A program made the position numbers and the translations under genes. Positions 34,411 to 42,646 of a stretch of DNA of 63,492 nucleotides are shown here, one piece after another (the first letter of the stretch is position 1; each line of letters opens with the position of its first letter). The notes beneath the pieces were generated by a model. It saw only the letters and a list, made by a program, of their open reading frames with translations, was not told the origin of the DNA and did not search any database. This DNA is from an uncultured Atopostipes sp. (GTDB lineage Bacteria; Bacillota; Bacilli; Lactobacillales; Carnobacteriaceae_A), in NCBI GenBank assembly GCA_910588235.1, contig CAJUOQ010000009.1:1-63492 (forward strand). Direction: 5' to 3'.

Positions 34411-34749
34411 TTATTGATAGATTTCTTGAATAGGTTTCATAATGATTCCATTGATATCATTTAAAACTTGGTTCAATTCGCGTTCTTTCTCCATCAATTC
34501 TGTTGTTTTTTCATTTTCAGTCATTTTTTGCGAGATCTCTTGCGCTTGTTCCGCTTCTTCTTCTGTGATCTCTTGACCTGTTTGTTGCTTTTGGTATACA
34601 AGAGCTTGCACACCTTGAAACTCTTCTAAAATACTGTTGGCTTCTTCGTCCTCTTTAACGGTTGCAAAAGCTTCTTCTAAACCAGTATATTGAGGAGTTT
34701 CACGTAATTCACGTTCAATTTGGTTTGCTGTATCATAAATATTTGCCAT
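34411..34749 (-). CDS. yheA: YheA/UPF0342 (YlbF/YmcA-like) protein
   Basis: 112 residues, all helical and charged. It aligns along its length with the UPF0342 family: start NIYDTANQIERELRET, middle EITEEEAEQAQEI, end INGIIMKPIQEIYQ. Distant relatives YlbF and YmcA form a complex that helps RNase Y; whether YheA does likewise is unknown. Located just upstream of yhaO; GGAAGGAGG precedes the ATG. Confidence 0.88.
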   Translation of the reverse strand: MANIYDTANQIERELRETPQYTGLEEAFATVKEDEEANSILEEFQGVQALVYQKQQTGQEITEEEAEQAQEISQKMTENEKTTELMEKERELNQVLNDINGIIMKPIQEIYQ

Positions 34750-34973
34750 GTGAGTGCCTCCTTCCTGTCCTTGTGAAGTATAACAAAAATATGAGAAGGG
34801 TTTCCACTAAAAACGAGAATTGGCTTCGGATATTGCCTGATTTTTTTATTTTTTAAAAAATCGCGCTCAAGAAGCTCCTCAATTTGGTTATTTGCTTCCA
34901 AAGTCCAATCACTGTACACTAAAAATTGCTTCATTTGTTAATATAGAATGGCTCTATTCGAAGGAGGAAACGA

Positions 34974-35606
34974 TTGGCAACGATTATTCAAAATCCATTT
35001 TTCCAAGTCATTGTTCTATTTTTCGTCAGTTCAGCTATTTGGTATTTTTTGACCCCAACCAAACGTCCTGTGAAAAGAAAAGCTTTTGATGTCGTCACCG
35101 ATGCCGCCTATTATTTTATTTTTTCAATACTAGGCTTGAATTTATTGCTCAATTTTAAAGCAGTGTTGCAACAACCTTACCGTATCCTTGTTTTTTCAAG
35201 TACGGTCTCTTTTCTGGCTGCGTTATTAGCGTTAGGCTTGTTGTTTTATAAGTATCACGAAAGTATTCCTAAAAACAAAGACGTCATGGACAGTATTTTG
35301 GATGACCTTTTAATATTAGGCTTATTGAATCATCTTTTTTATTATTATAAGTATCAAGATATTCTGTCCGTGGTCTTGGTGGTCACTTATTTTCTTGTTT
35401 ATTTTTTCAAAATGAAATGGACGCATCCTTATAAAGTGGAATACCTCTTGTTGGTCCTGGGACTGGTTCATGGCCTCTTTTTATATGGGTTCGGTCGTGT
35501 GATTATTTATTATCAAATTGTTTTTTATCCGTATCAAATCGTCAGTCTCTTTTTACTGACAGGCGTTTTATTACGATGGTTGAGGAGGGATATACATCGA
35601 AACTGA
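34974..35606 (+). CDS. Uncharacterised seven-helix membrane protein
   Basis: 210 residues with about seven hydrophobic segments; charged residues are confined to short loops and no family motif was recognised. TTG start, with AAGGAGGAAACGA upstream. It overlaps the start of ccdA by 11 bases, so it is translationally coupled to the disulfide-exchange genes and may belong to that system; this is context only. Confidence 0.7.
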   Translation: MATIIQNPFFQVIVLFFVSSAIWYFLTPTKRPVKRKAFDVVTDAAYYFIFSILGLNLLLNFKAVLQQPYRILVFSSTVSFLAALLALGLLFYKYHESIPKNKDVMDSILDDLLILGLLNHLFYYYKYQDILSVVLVVTYFLVYFFKMKWTHPYKVEYLLLVLGLVHGLFLYGFGRVIIYYQIVFYPYQIVSLFLLTGVLLRWLRRDIHRN

Positions 35607-36333
35607 TATTACAGGTATTATTGCCTTTGGCGCGGGTGTGCTTTCGTTTTTATCGCCTTGTACTTTACCGCTCTTACCTTTATATTTATTTTATATTACC
35701 GGTAAAAGCGTTCAGGAAGTCCGGGAAAATGACTCGAAAGCCTTTCGAAGCAAACTTATTTTCCATTCAATCTTTTTCTTATTAGGCGTTTCCGTTGTTT
35801 ATTTAAGTTTAGGCCTCGGTGTGAGTTATTTAGGGAATTTCTTAACCAAAATCATGACCGGTTCAATCGCGACCTTGCTGCAGCGGTTAGCAGGTATTTT
35901 TATGGTGGTGTTAGGTTTCGTGATCGGTGGTTGGTTGAAAATTCCGCTGTTATTGAGTGATACACGAACCAATACCACACAGCGAACTACGAGTTATGCT
36001 TCCAGTTTTCTAATTGGTTTAGGCTTTGCAGCCGGTTGGACCCCTTGTATCGGTCCTATTTTCTCCGGTATTTTATTGTTAGGACTTTCAACTGGTTCAA
36101 CCCCGATCGTCTTTTTATTGCTGTACATTCTGGGCTTTGCGTTACCTTTCTTACTCGCTTCCTTCTTTTTAGGACGCATGCAAAATCTTTTAAAACATAG
36201 CGAAAAGCTGATGAAAATTGGCGGTATTTTAATGATTATCATGGGGATTTTACTATTTACCGGTCAATTAGCTTTTCTATCAGAAAAATTAGCGATTTGG
36301 CTACAAGATACCCCTTTTCAATGGTTAGGTTAG
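35596..36333 (+). CDS. ccdA: Thiol-disulfide transporter CcdA
   Basis: Six-helix membrane protein that carries electrons from cytoplasmic thioredoxin to extracytoplasmic thiol proteins. The two active cysteines are in SPCTLPL (first helix) and GWTPCIGP (fourth helix). The first canonical start, GTG at 35638, would cut into helix 1; the frame is open to an ATC at 35596 placed six bases behind GAGGAGGG, giving the usual IxAFGAGVLSFLSPC opening. Start at an ATC codon is inferred and would be rare. Coupled to the gene before it and followed by a thioredoxin-like gene. Confidence 0.85.
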   Translation: METDITGIIAFGAGVLSFLSPCTLPLLPLYLFYITGKSVQEVRENDSKAFRSKLIFHSIFFLLGVSVVYLSLGLGVSYLGNFLTKIMTGSIATLLQRLAGIFMVVLGFVIGGWLKIPLLLSDTRTNTTQRTTSYASSFLIGLGFAAGWTPCIGPIFSGILLLGLSTGSTPIVFLLLYILGFALPFLLASFFLGRMQNLLKHSEKLMKIGGILMIIMGILLFTGQLAFLSEKLAIWLQDTPFQWLG

Positions 36334-36342
36334 GAGGAAAAA

Positions 36343-37032
36343 ATGAATAAAAAAAGTGTACGTATTCTCTTACAAATTTTACTCGCGGCGGTGGTCGTCT
36401 TTGTGGTCTTTGACTTCGTCCGCGATTATCGAAATGAACAACAAGTGCGCGAAGAAGCCAGTCAAACGGAAATTTCAACTGTTGAAGAAGCAGATGAAAC
36501 GGACGAACAGCCTGCAGAAGACACGGAATTTGGTTACAGTGAAGATTTGGAGACGGAAAGTGAAACCGAATCAGAGAACGCTGAAGAAACCCCCTCTCCT
36601 ATGACATACGGTGCGGATCCGGGTTATACGATTTATGATTTTGAACTACAAAAAATTGGTAGCGACGAAACCGTTAAGATTTCTGATTTTCGAGGGCAGA
36701 AAGTGTTCTTAAACTTTTGGGCGAGTTGGTGCCCGCCCTGTGTCGTTGAAGCACCTCATCTTCAAAGCTTTGCGGAATCCCAAGATGACGTGGTCGTACT
36801 TGGTGTGAACGTCACGGTCTCCGAAAGTGACTTAAACAACGTGCAAGGCTTTATTGATGAGCACGGCTTAACATTCCCTAACGTTTACGGCGCGGAGGAA
36901 ATGTTTGACCTCTTCTATGTCGAATCTCTTCCCACTTCTTTATTTATTGATTCCAAAGGCGTCATTCAAGAACGTGTCGTTGGACCCGTCACCGAAGACG
37001 TCTTAAACGCACATTTTTCAATGATCGACTAA
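36343..37032 (+). CDS. Membrane-anchored thioredoxin-like reductase (TlpA/ResA type)
   Basis: 229 residues: one N-terminal membrane segment (residues 6-24), a Glu-rich linker (about 35-85) and an extracytoplasmic thioredoxin fold with WASWCPPC near residue 131. It probably receives electrons from CcdA and reduces disulfides or methionine-sulfoxide enzymes at the cell surface, as the CcdA/Etrx pair of streptococci does. No cytochrome c maturation genes are nearby. GGAGG precedes the ATG, nine bases behind ccdA. Confidence 0.88.
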   Translation: MNKKSVRILLQILLAAVVVFVVFDFVRDYRNEQQVREEASQTEISTVEEADETDEQPAEDTEFGYSEDLETESETESENAEETPSPMTYGADPGYTIYDFELQKIGSDETVKISDFRGQKVFLNFWASWCPPCVVEAPHLQSFAESQDDVVVLGVNVTVSESDLNNVQGFIDEHGLTFPNVYGAEEMFDLFYVESLPTSLFIDSKGVIQERVVGPVTEDVLNAHFSMID

Positions 37033-37040
37033 ATATTCTA

Positions 37041-37074
37041 AGAGTAGAAGCCGGAATTTCCTGACTTCTGCTCT
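37041..37074 (+). terminator. Terminator of the ccdA operon
   Basis: AGAGTAGAAG pairs with CTTCTGCTCT; TTTTTCTTTG follows. Confidence 0.85.
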
Positions 37075-37095
37075 TTTTCTTTGGATAGAAGTTTG

Positions 37096-37135
37096 TCTAA
37101 ATACGCTCGTGAGCACGTTTCCCACTTTCGAGTCC
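37096..37135 (-). repeat. Single unit of the 42-bp repeat family, reversed
   Basis: On the minus strand it reads ACTCGAAAGTGGGAAACGTG followed by CTCACGAGCG, matching units at 27724-27891 (CTCGAAAAT, AAACGTG, CACGAG). It sits between the terminators of the ccdA operon and the penicillin-binding protein gene. Confidence 0.6.
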
Positions 37136-37167
37136 CCAACCCACTACAACCTCCCCCAAAAAGGAAA

Positions 37168-37208
37168 AAGCAGCTCAAGTGGAGGCTTAATTCCACTTTG
37201 AGCTGCTT
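37168..37208 (-). terminator. Terminator of the class A PBP gene
   Basis: AAGCAGCTCAAGTGGA pairs with TCCACTTTGAGCTGCTT (one bulge); a T-rich run follows on the minus strand. Confidence 0.88.
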
Positions 37209-37234
37209 CCTAAAAAGATTCTATTTTATCTTTA

Positions 37235-39355
37235 TCAGTCTAAAAAGGACTTCAAGAAATCTTTCGCACCGTCGACGGCTTTTTTCGTCGTGTCTTTCAA
37301 AGCTTCGCCGGTACGGTCTAAGCCTTCACGAAGCATTCGTGCGGCTTCGCTTTCCTCATTTTCTTGGGCGATATTTTCAATGTCACTATCATCGACGGCG
37401 AATTCGGTGCCTGTCGTGTAAGGCAACATGGTTTCAAATTCTGCCTTTAATACTTGTCCGATGCCGGCTACTGTACTTGTGCGCATGTAATGATCATCAC
37501 TTCCTTGATCATATCCAGCCCACGAAGCCACCACGAGATCGGGGGTGTAACCCACCATCCATTGGTCCGTCGCTCCTTCATCTCCGGCAGTTTGTGTCGT
37601 TCCTGTTTTTCCAGCGATTTCATAGCCGGCTGGTTGCGCATTTTGTGCACTACCGTTCGAGAAGACATAGAGCAACATCCGGTTCATATCATCGTTGATG
37701 GATTGCGACAGCACACGTTTTTCTTTCGGATCTGTGTGATCAACGACTACAGCTCCGGTCGCATCGACAATTTTCGTAATAAAGTGCGGCGCTACTTGCA
37801 CACCGTTATTGGCGAAGACACTGTAAGCACTGGCCATTTCTAGCGGTGTGACCCCGCCGACCATGCCGCCTAGTGCCACCGAGCTGAGGTTATAGTCCTC
37901 TTCTCCGATATTAATCCCAAAGTCTTTCAATTTATTATAGCCCCGTCTGAGTCCAATTTCATTCAAGAGCCAGACCGTTGCCGCATTTTTACTACGGCCT
38001 AACGCTTCATACATCGGCACTTCCCCATCATACGTATGGTCTACATTCCCTGGGCGATAGCCACTCTCGGGATCATCCTCATTTTCACCATAACTTTGAA
38101 GCTCATCGACTAACATCGAATCAATCTCATAGCCTGCTTCTAAAGCCGGTGCGTAAACGCCTAATGGTTTAATGATCGAACCGGGTGAACGGCGCATTTG
38201 TGTCGCGCGGTTAAAGCCACGGAAACTATGGTCGCCGCGACCTCCGACAATCGCTGTGACGCCCCCATTTTGTGGGTTTAAAGCCACCGATGCACTTTGC
38301 GAATCCATACCATCGGCCGCTGTCTCAAAGAGCCAATCTTGGCTGTAAATATTTTGCATTTGCCGTTGTTGGTTTTGATTTAAATTCGTATAAATCGTAT
38401 AACCACCATTTAAAATATCTTGTTCTTCAAAACCATAACGATTGATCGCTTCGGAAATGACCGCATCAAAATAATACGGGTAATGGTAATCATCCACGGC
38501 ATTATACCCATCCGAAAGCGCAAGCTCGCTATTGGCCGCGTTTTGTCTTTCTTCAGCGGTAATCACTTCGTTATCCTCCATCAGCATTAACACGACATTC
38601 CGTCGCTCGATGGAAGCCTCATAATTATCGATCGGGTTATAATTGGTTGGTGCTTTTAAAATACCGGCCAATGTCGCCCCTTCCGTGATATTTAAATCGG
38701 CTGCATCTTTATTAAAGTATTTTTTGGAAGCGTCTTGAACGCCCCAAACCCCTTGGCCGAAGTAGGAGTTGTTTAAATACATTTCCAGGATCGTTGCTTT
38801 TGAATATGTTTTTTCAATTTCAATTGACAAAAATAACTCTTTTAATTTCCGGACGAAGGTCTGATCGGCGGTTAGATAAGCATTTTTAGCTAACTGTTGG
38901 GTGATCGTACTCCCACCCCCGACGATATAGCCTTTCAACAGATAATCAACCGCCGCACGTCCAATCCCAATCACATCAAAACCCCGGTGATCCGGGAAGC
39001 GCTTGTCTTCGGTCGAAATGACTGCATCTTGCACTGCAGGGGAAATATCCTCAATTGAAGTAAAGGTTCCTTTTTGTGAATACAAGGTTCCCGCTTCTTC
39101 CCCTTGGTCATCCATCACTTGAGTGGTTTGCTCTAAGCCGACGCGGAGAGAATCCACATTCGCCTGCCGTGCTTGGATCGAAAGGGCGACACTTAACACA
39201 AGAGCGACTGAAAGCAGCAGTAAAATAACGACTTTCGTCACATGGTATTTTTTCCATACCCGTCGTAACATCTGCCAAAAAAGCTGGAGCTTCTCTTTCA
39301 AAAAAGCCCAGACAGCGAGTAAACTTTCTTTTAATTTTCTTTTAAATTTATCCAT
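37235..39355 (-). CDS. pbp2A: Class A penicillin-binding protein (PBP2a/PBP1A-like)
   Basis: Bifunctional wall synthase of 706 residues. A cytoplasmic tail and one membrane helix (about 43-63) precede the GT51 glycosyltransferase (STEDKRFPDHRG with catalytic Glu, GGGSTITQQLAKN, KEL.LS.EIEK). The transpeptidase has SPGSIIKP (SxxK), SKNAATVW (SxN) and GKTGTT (KTG). Polymerises lipid II and crosslinks stem peptides at the outer face of the membrane. The short acidic C-terminal tail lacks FN3 domains. Monocistronic, with its own terminator. Confidence 0.93.
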   Translation of the reverse strand: MDKFKRKLKESLLAVWAFLKEKLQLFWQMLRRVWKKYHVTKVVILLLLSVALVLSVALSIQARQANVDSLRVGLEQTTQVMDDQGEEAGTLYSQKGTFTSIEDISPAVQDAVISTEDKRFPDHRGFDVIGIGRAAVDYLLKGYIVGGGSTITQQLAKNAYLTADQTFVRKLKELFLSIEIEKTYSKATILEMYLNNSYFGQGVWGVQDASKKYFNKDAADLNITEGATLAGILKAPTNYNPIDNYEASIERRNVVLMLMEDNEVITAEERQNAANSELALSDGYNAVDDYHYPYYFDAVISEAINRYGFEEQDILNGGYTIYTNLNQNQQRQMQNIYSQDWLFETAADGMDSQSASVALNPQNGGVTAIVGGRGDHSFRGFNRATQMRRSPGSIIKPLGVYAPALEAGYEIDSMLVDELQSYGENEDDPESGYRPGNVDHTYDGEVPMYEALGRSKNAATVWLLNEIGLRRGYNKLKDFGINIGEEDYNLSSVALGGMVGGVTPLEMASAYSVFANNGVQVAPHFITKIVDATGAVVVDHTDPKEKRVLSQSINDDMNRMLLYVFSNGSAQNAQPAGYEIAGKTGTTQTAGDEGATDQWMVGYTPDLVVASWAGYDQGSDDHYMRTSTVAGIGQVLKAEFETMLPYTTGTEFAVDDSDIENIAQENEESEAARMLREGLDRTGEALKDTTKKAVDGAKDFLKSFLD

Positions 39356-39472
39356 GTAATTTAATCACCTATTTCTTACGACATCTACTCAGCCCTCTTA
39401 TTTTACCATACCTGTCAAATAAATATCATCCGACTTTGGCATGGTGTTTTCAGTATCCGCTCACTGAAGCCT

Positions 39473-40462
39473 TTATTCGTCAGCGACTTGTTTTTGAAAA
39501 TCGATCGCGGCTTGTTCAAATTTTTCTAAAATCGTTTCAATTTCAGCAAGATCCTGCGCATTAGCCCCACTCGCCAATGGATGTCCGCCGCCATCATGTT
39601 CTTTCGCAATTTCATTAATAATCGGCCCTTTGGAACGTAAGCGGCAACGATAAGTCCCATCCGGCTGTTGGACAAAGATGCCCCAGTTATAGACGCCCGC
39701 AATTGAACCGGGCAAGGAAACGACCGCATGCGTCTCTTCGTCGGTTAAGCTATAACGATCTAATATTTCTTGCGTTAAAATAATATGAGCCACCCCGTTA
39801 GCGGAAACTTTTAAATGTTCCAGCACATAACCGGTTAATTGTGCGACTTTCGGCCCCATCTCATTCATTGCATTGTTGAGAGCGGTCGCTGAAAAGTCTT
39901 TTTCCATTAAAGTGGCTGCTAAACGCATCGTCTGTGGCGTCGTTGATTGGTACAAGAAGCGGTTCGTATCGCCTACAATCCCTCCGTATAATAAGCGCGC
40001 CCCTTCATCACTCAGCACTAAGTCTTCTGGGAAAGTCTGCCAAAATTCGGTAATCATTTCACTACAAGAACTGGCACTGGTTTCCACCCACTGGATGTCG
40101 CCGTACTTATCTTCTTCAGGATGGTGGTCGATTTTGATTAAGCGTTGCGGATCGTCTAATGCTCGTTTATCATCGACGCGCGGTTGATTGGCCGTATCGA
40201 CGACAATAACGAGCGCGTCTTCGTAATCTTCATCCGCTGGCACTTCCATGGTGGCCATAAAGGCCAAGGTTTTATTATCGACCCCTGCTGTATAGACCAT
40301 TTTTTCCGGAAAGCTTGTCTTGATTAATTCCGCCAGTCCGACTTGTGAACCTAAAGCATCCGGGTCCGGGCGTTCATGGCGATGAATAATAATCGTCTCC
40401 CACTTTTTGATTTCAGTTAGGATTTGTTTTTTGATTTCCAGTTGCTGTTCATTTTGCGTCAT
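39473..40462 (-). CDS. nrnA: NrnA/YtqI, oligoribonuclease and pAp phosphatase
   Basis: DHH-DHHA1 phosphoesterase that degrades short RNA and dephosphorylates pAp. Motifs: HERPDPDALGSQ (near 30-40), VIVVDTANQPR (near 84), DHHPEED (near 112) and C-terminal GGGHPLASGA (near 293). A GTG at 40471 opens the frame, but the ATG at 40462, five bases after AAAGAAGTGG, is preferred; the protein is then 329 residues. Confidence 0.92.
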   Translation of the reverse strand: MTQNEQQLEIKKQILTEIKKWETIIIHRHERPDPDALGSQVGLAELIKTSFPEKMVYTAGVDNKTLAFMATMEVPADEDYEDALVIVVDTANQPRVDDKRALDDPQRLIKIDHHPEEDKYGDIQWVETSASSCSEMITEFWQTFPEDLVLSDEGARLLYGGIVGDTNRFLYQSTTPQTMRLAATLMEKDFSATALNNAMNEMGPKVAQLTGYVLEHLKVSANGVAHIILTQEILDRYSLTDEETHAVVSLPGSIAGVYNWGIFVQQPDGTYRCRLRSKGPIINEIAKEHDGGGHPLASGANAQDLAEIETILEKFEQAAIDFQKQVADE

Positions 40463-40510
40463 CTTATCCACTTCTTTCTTTTTATTTTTAGCTCTTTATT
40501 TTAACACACT

Positions 40511-41659
40511 TTAATCTCTTTTATCTTCTTGGGTTCGCTTTTGTGGCCAGAGCGGCAGCGGAATATTTTCAAAATAAATAGGGTCTAAATTCGTCAGCGT
40601 GACGCCTAATAAACGCACGCCCCGTTCAGCAGCGCCAATATCTTGCCATAAATCATAAGCAATCGAGAAGATCTCTTCCGCATTTTCAATGTAATTCAGC
40701 CGTGTTTTCCGACGAGTATAAGTTTCAAAATCGCGATAGCGCACTTTCAAAACGACGGTTTTCCCATGCATTTCCTTCGCTTGTAAGGTAGCATCGACTT
40801 CGTTTGAGATATAACGTAAAAATTGAATCACTTCTTCATCACGCGTAATATCTTTTTGAAAAGTTCGTTCTTTTCCTAAAGACTTCCGTTCGCGCTCGAC
40901 TTCAACCGGCCGGTCATCAATTCCACGCACGCGTCGAAATAAGGAATGCCCTAATTTTCCAAAACGCTTGGACAGTTCCAATTCGGTTTTGTCATATAAA
41001 TCTTGCCCCGTATAAATATCAAAATCATGCATTTTTTCTAACGTTTTCTCGCCCACACCTGTGAATTTATCAATCTCGAGCGCCATCAAAAATTCATGCG
41101 ATTTGCTCGGCGGGACGACCGTTAAGCCGGCCGGTTTCTTATAGTCGGAAGCTAATTTAGCCAAAAACTTATTGTAAGAAACGCCAGCAGAACTCGTTAG
41201 TTTTAGCTCTTGATAAATATCACGTAAAATTGCGCGCGCAATCAAAGTGCCTGACTGGATCTCTTTTTTATTATGCGTCACGTCCAAATAAGCTTCATCG
41301 AGTGAAAGCGGCTGAATAATGTCGGTGTAACGACGAAAAATATCGTGAATTTGCGCCGAGACCGCTCGGTATAAATCAAAATCAGCCGGCACAAAAACAC
41401 CGTCTGGACATAATTCGAGCGCTTTTTTCGCACTCATCGCTGAATGCACGCCATATTTGCGCGCTTCATAACTCGCCGTCGCAACGACGCCGCGTCCGCC
41501 ATTTTCCTTGGGATGACGGGCAATAATTACGGGTTGCCCTCGTAAAGCAGGATTTTCACGGATAGCGACTGAAGCATAGAAAGCATCCATATCCACATGA
41601 ATAATCTTCCGGGACGTATCCCGCTCGGGTTCCTTAAAACGTAAAATACCATATTCCAT
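40511..41659 (-). CDS. dinB: DNA polymerase IV
   Basis: Y-family translesion polymerase. Catalytic carboxylates are in HVDMDAFYASV (near residues 19-29) and LSLDEAYLDVT (near 115-125); helix-hairpin-helix FTGVGEKTLEKM and the little-finger domain follow. The frame opens at 41692, but the ATG at 41659 behind the strong AAAGGAGGTG is preferred, giving 382 residues. A LexA-type box overlaps its -35, so SOS control is likely. Confidence 0.94.
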   Translation of the reverse strand: MEYGILRFKEPERDTSRKIIHVDMDAFYASVAIRENPALRGQPVIIARHPKENGGRGVVATASYEARKYGVHSAMSAKKALELCPDGVFVPADFDLYRAVSAQIHDIFRRYTDIIQPLSLDEAYLDVTHNKKEIQSGTLIARAILRDIYQELKLTSSAGVSYNKFLAKLASDYKKPAGLTVVPPSKSHEFLMALEIDKFTGVGEKTLEKMHDFDIYTGQDLYDKTELELSKRFGKLGHSLFRRVRGIDDRPVEVERERKSLGKERTFQKDITRDEEVIQFLRYISNEVDATLQAKEMHGKTVVLKVRYRDFETYTRRKTRLNYIENAEEIFSIAYDLWQDIGAAERGVRLLGVTLTNLDPIYFENIPLPLWPQKRTQEDKRD

Positions 41660-41697
41660 CGCGCCACCTCCTTTAGATGGATTATTCTTCACCTTCT

Positions 41698-41726
41698 ATT
41701 ATACTATAAAGTTCACAGGGCGAACA
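41698..41726 (-). promoter_or_regulatory. Promoter of dinB
   Basis: Minus-strand -10 TATAAT (41698-41703) and -35 TGTTCG (41721-41726), 17 bp apart. The -35 lies within the LexA-type box. Confidence 0.65.
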
Positions 41727-41734
41727 CCCGTTTG
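41721..41734 (-). promoter_or_regulatory. LexA (DinR) box at the dinB promoter
   Basis: The plus strand reads CGAACACCCGTTTG, close to the Gram-positive SOS consensus CGAACRNRYGTTYS (one mismatch inside the spacer). It overlaps the -35 hexamer, so bound LexA would shut off dinB. Confidence 0.7.
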
Positions 41735-41796
41735 AGTAAAAGTTCCCCTTCTTTTCAAAAAGCAGGCCATTTCCGTTTTAACTGGAAATACAGAAA

Positions 41797-41828
41797 AATC
41801 TACAAACAACATTTGCTGCTTGTAGATT
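41797..41828 (-). terminator. Terminator of the ruvAB-queA-tgt-yajC-comN operon
   Basis: AATCTACAA pairs with TTGTAGATT around a 14-base loop, followed by TTTTTCTG on the minus strand, 17 bases behind the comN stop. Confidence 0.85.
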
Positions 41829-41844
41829 CCTTTGGATATTCTGT

Positions 41845-42123
41845 TTAAAATAAGTCTTCTAAATTCATTTCATCTAAAGATGAAACATTATAGACTTGCG
41901 CTTTTAACGAAGCATACGTAAAATAATCATTCGGTTCAATTGCCATAATATCACGTACCTCTTCGAAATACCGAGTCGGTCGTTGGTGTTTCCACAAATA
42001 ATTTACGCAAAATTCCCATAAGTCATCGGTTGTCACTTTTTGGTAACCTTGCTTGGCAAAAGAATCTTTAATGATATTTAACCAAACTTCGTACTGCGAC
42101 TCATCTTTTGTTTCTTCTGCCAT
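41845..42123 (-). CDS. comN: ComN-like post-transcriptional regulator
   Basis: 92 residues, acidic, no membrane segment. It matches the small family called post-transcriptional regulator (Bacillus ComN/YrzD, which affects comE mRNA and cell-pole proteins), with VTTDDLWEFCVNYLWKH in the centre and a YFTYASLKAQVYN motif before the end. Position right behind yajC is the same as in Bacillus. Role in this organism unknown. GGAGGT precedes the ATG. Confidence 0.8.
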   Translation of the reverse strand: MAEETKDESQYEVWLNIIKDSFAKQGYQKVTTDDLWEFCVNYLWKHQRPTRYFEEVRDIMAIEPNDYFTYASLKAQVYNVSSLDEMNLEDLF

Positions 42124-42159
42124 CTTGTACCTCCAAACTCTCGACTTCGCTGAAAGAGT

Positions 42160-42504
42160 TTAAGCTTCTTCATTATCCTCTTCTACAGCATCTGGCTCGT
42201 TTGTACCTAAATCTTCAGGTTCAGCAGCTACTGAGTCAGTCGCTTTGGCTGTAATTCGTGAAACAGCACGACGTTCAAATGTTAAATAAATTCCTTCACA
42301 GTCTAATACGATTGTTTTCAACTCATCATTGATTTCGTCGATAACGCCGTGTAAACCACCGATCGTGACCACACTGTCACCAACACCTAAGTTGTCTAGC
42401 ATATTTTGTACTTTTTGCTGTTGTTTCTTTTGTGGGCGAATAAGTAGGAAATACATAATTCCAAACATAATCGCAAACATAATTAGTGGACTAAGAAATT
42501 CCAA
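42160..42504 (-). CDS. yajC: Preprotein translocase subunit YajC
   Basis: 114 residues: one N-terminal membrane helix (about 5-22) followed by RPQKKQQQKVQNML and a small beta domain (GDSVVTIGGLHGVI). Associates with SecDF/YidC near the translocon. The C-terminal 25 residues are Glu/Asp-rich. TTG start, eight bases after AAAGGAAG. Between tgt and comN, as in Bacillus. Confidence 0.93.
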   Translation of the reverse strand: MEFLSPLIMFAIMFGIMYFLLIRPQKKQQQKVQNMLDNLGVGDSVVTIGGLHGVIDEINDELKTIVLDCEGIYLTFERRAVSRITAKATDSVAAEPEDLGTNEPDAVEEDNEEA

Positions 42505-42646
42505 ATTGATCTTCCTTTCAGATTTGAATAAAAATAATTTCTTCGACTTCTTTTGTACCTTATAACCCTATCAAATTTTAGACAAAAAATCTACTTTTCT
42601 CGACATTTTCATCCTGCTTTTATCGGTTTCTGCTTCTTTTCTTTCC

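Noticed and set aside
37081..37843. Long plus-strand frames opposite the penicillin-binding protein gene
   Set aside because: The minus-strand product has all transglycosylase and transpeptidase motifs; the antisense products are unrecognisable.
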